IMG/VR virus record: IMGVR_UViG_3300046794_000284
Location: 1-37,131 of that record
Direction: 5' to 3' (one strand)
From: a virus
Length of the DNA: 37,131 nt
Under the pieces are notes generated by a model that worked only from the letters and a program-made list of their open reading frames with translations, did not search any database and was not told the origin of the DNA. This document shows positions 36,150 through 37,131 of this stretch, in pieces (position 1 is the first letter of the stretch; each line of letters begins with the position of its first letter). The position numbers were made by a program, and so were the translations under genes.

Positions 36150-36760
36150 ATCGTGACCAGCCTCAAGTGCGCAACGTAGCCGATGCTGGTGAAGTCAGGC
36201 GCGTCGACGACGTATCGAATTCCGTTTTCGTCCAGCACGACGTCGTCCTGCTTCAGCGTGCCTTCGGGCAGCGGAATGAACGTGGTCCAGTGCGTAATCG
36301 CCTGCCCCATCGTGGTCGCGTACTGCGACTGCTTGATGTCCTCGCGCTTGAACTGCATGAAGCACGGGATGTCGGTCGCGTAGTACTCGATGGACTGGTC
36401 GCCGCCGTCGTATGAGCCGCGGCCGATGGAAACCACGTGATTCGTTTCCACTGCCTGAATCGGCAAATTCGGCTGCATGTCGCCGATGTAGAACGTGCCG
36501 GCCGGCCCCTTCAGGATGTCGCGCGGCAGCAGCAGGCGGCCATCGGCGTAGCAGTACCAGACGGGTTGCTGGTACTTGTTCGGGATCGCGAATTTCTTCT
36601 CGGCCGCCAGCGCGACCGGGATGCGCGTGATCTTGTTTAGCTCATCGGTAACGGCGATCGGCTCGTCGAAGCGGTACACGTCGTACATCGAGCCCTGGCG
36701 CGCGGCCAGCTTTGCATAGCCTGCGTAGATAAGGCCTTGCAGGCGGGCACCGGTCATCAT
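36146..36760 (-). CDS. Head-tail connector region protein (putative)
   Basis: 204 residues. The N-terminal helix (L-Q-G-L-I-Y-A-G-Y-A-K-L-A-A-R) is followed by a beta-rich body: S-M-Y-D-V-Y-R-F, P-V-W-Y-C-Y-A-D-G-R-L-L-L, D-I-P-C-F-M-Q-F-K-R-E and I-R-Y-V-V-D-A-P. It overlaps both neighbours by about four bases and lies where head-tail joining proteins are encoded. No family is named with confidence. Confidence 0.6.
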   Translation of the reverse strand: MMTGARLQGLIYAGYAKLAARQGSMYDVYRFDEPIAVTDELNKITRIPVALAAEKKFAIPNKYQQPVWYCYADGRLLLPRDILKGPAGTFYIGDMQPNLPIQAVETNHVVSIGRGSYDGGDQSIEYYATDIPCFMQFKREDIKQSQYATTMGQAITHWTTFIPLPEGTLKQDDVVLDENGIRYVVDAPDFTSIGYVAHLRLVTI

Positions 36761-37131
36761 TCGAGCCTCAGCGTATCAATGCCGTTGCCGCAACCAGCAT
36801 CAAGAGCACATGCCACTTCCACTGCCTTGCGCGAATTGCGGCCCAGGTGCATCGCGGCGAGCGCGTAGTCGCGGCCCGATCCCATGGCGTACTTTTGGTC
36901 CTCGATTGTCATGGCGTGCGGAGTCGATTCGAAGATCCTGATGCGCGGACCTGCCTCGATCACGAGCAATCGCGCCCGGAAGCTTTCGTTGGCATCGCGG
37001 TTGTCAGGAAACGCTTCCGGTAATGCGCCGGCTTGATACCACGCCATCAGCGCTTGGCCGGCATCGAATTCACCAGACACCGCCAGAAGTTCACCTGCAG
37101 CAGTCCTACGGATTTTCGTGACGGTCGCCCA
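36757..37131 (-). CDS. HslV/proteasome-like Ntn-hydrolase (partial, 5' end outside window)
   Basis: The frame stays open to the window edge, so the GTG at 37080 need not be the start. The visible 124 residues contain a strand pair (A-T-V-T-K-I-R-R-T, then A-A-G-E-L-L-A-V-S-G) followed by A-L-M-A-W-Y-Q-A-G. The C-terminal part has A-M-G-S-G-R-D-Y-A-L-A-A-M-H-L-G and K-A-V-E-V-A-C-A-L-D, the signature of the HslV peptidase subunit and its phage relatives. The expected N-terminal catalytic Thr would be outside. Nearness to head genes suggests a head-maturation or host-directed protease, but this is not shown. Confidence 0.7.
   Translation of the reverse strand, partial: WATVTKIRRTAAGELLAVSGEFDAGQALMAWYQAGALPEAFPDNRDANESFRARLLVIEAGPRIRIFESTPHAMTIEDQKYAMGSGRDYALAAMHLGRNSRKAVEVACALDAGCGNGIDTLRLE

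Noticed and set aside
1-37131. CRISPR array, insertion sequence or rRNA
   Set aside because: No regularly spaced repeats, no transposase-like frame with inverted ends and no rRNA-like stretch were seen.

Overview
The window is the greater part of a temperate, lambda-organised siphophage genome, or of a prophage in its phage-form order. The DNA is GC-rich (roughly 60% by eye), and its codon use and accessory protein families resemble phages of Burkholderiales (Betaproteobacteria). The host is an inference: no host gene is visible.

Layout. (1) 1-3004 is the immunity region. A leftward Cro-like gene and a ribbon-helix-helix gene diverge from a rightward CI-like repressor. Between and beyond them lie two sets of 14-bp operators: three sites at 728-798 and two at 2964-3001. 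Accessory genes sit in the lysogenic interval, including an Arc-like regulator, a lipoprotein moron and a LexA-type box. (2) 2977-14024 is a long rightward early operon. It holds small genes of unknown function, two strongly folded non-coding segments (4113-4313 and 5603-5834), a RecT/YqaJ-exonuclease/NinB recombination module, a cytosine-5 methyltransferase overprinted by a second open frame, several mosaic phage proteins, and finally xis and int. (3) 14025-14245 is an AT-rich segment with repeats and a 7-6-7 dyad, the best attP candidate. (4) 14246-37131 is the leftward late operon. Read 5' to 3' from the right edge it gives an HslV-like protease (partial), connectors and tail completion proteins, tail tube, a G/GT frameshift pair, a 1207-aa tape measure, tail-tip and hub proteins, fibres, a lysis cassette (small membrane proteins, lambda R-type endolysin, Rz with embedded Rz1), a metallophosphoesterase and an SOS-box gene.

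How it works together. The two repressor-like proteins share a nearly identical recognition helix and probably compete for the same operators. This controls a leftward promoter (725-752; cro, then genes beyond the left edge) and a rightward one (2977-3004; recombination through int). By analogy with lambda, the leftward transcript would continue into replication, Q-like, terminase and head genes, which are missing here and would lie beyond the left and right edges. Int next to the lysis end of the late operon is the order of a circular or packaged phage genome, not of a single integrated prophage opened at this attP. Two lysogenic-conversion candidates break the plan: the lipoprotein at 2220-2849, and a plus-strand membrane-anchored Mrr-like nuclease at 32236-32778 inside the minus-strand tail operon.

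The strongest candidates for something new are the tRNA-like RNA closed by a 21-bp helix (5620-5762), the folded segment at 4113-4313, the double-coding methyltransferase locus (9669-10382), the Mrr-like moron, and the phage HslV-like protein.
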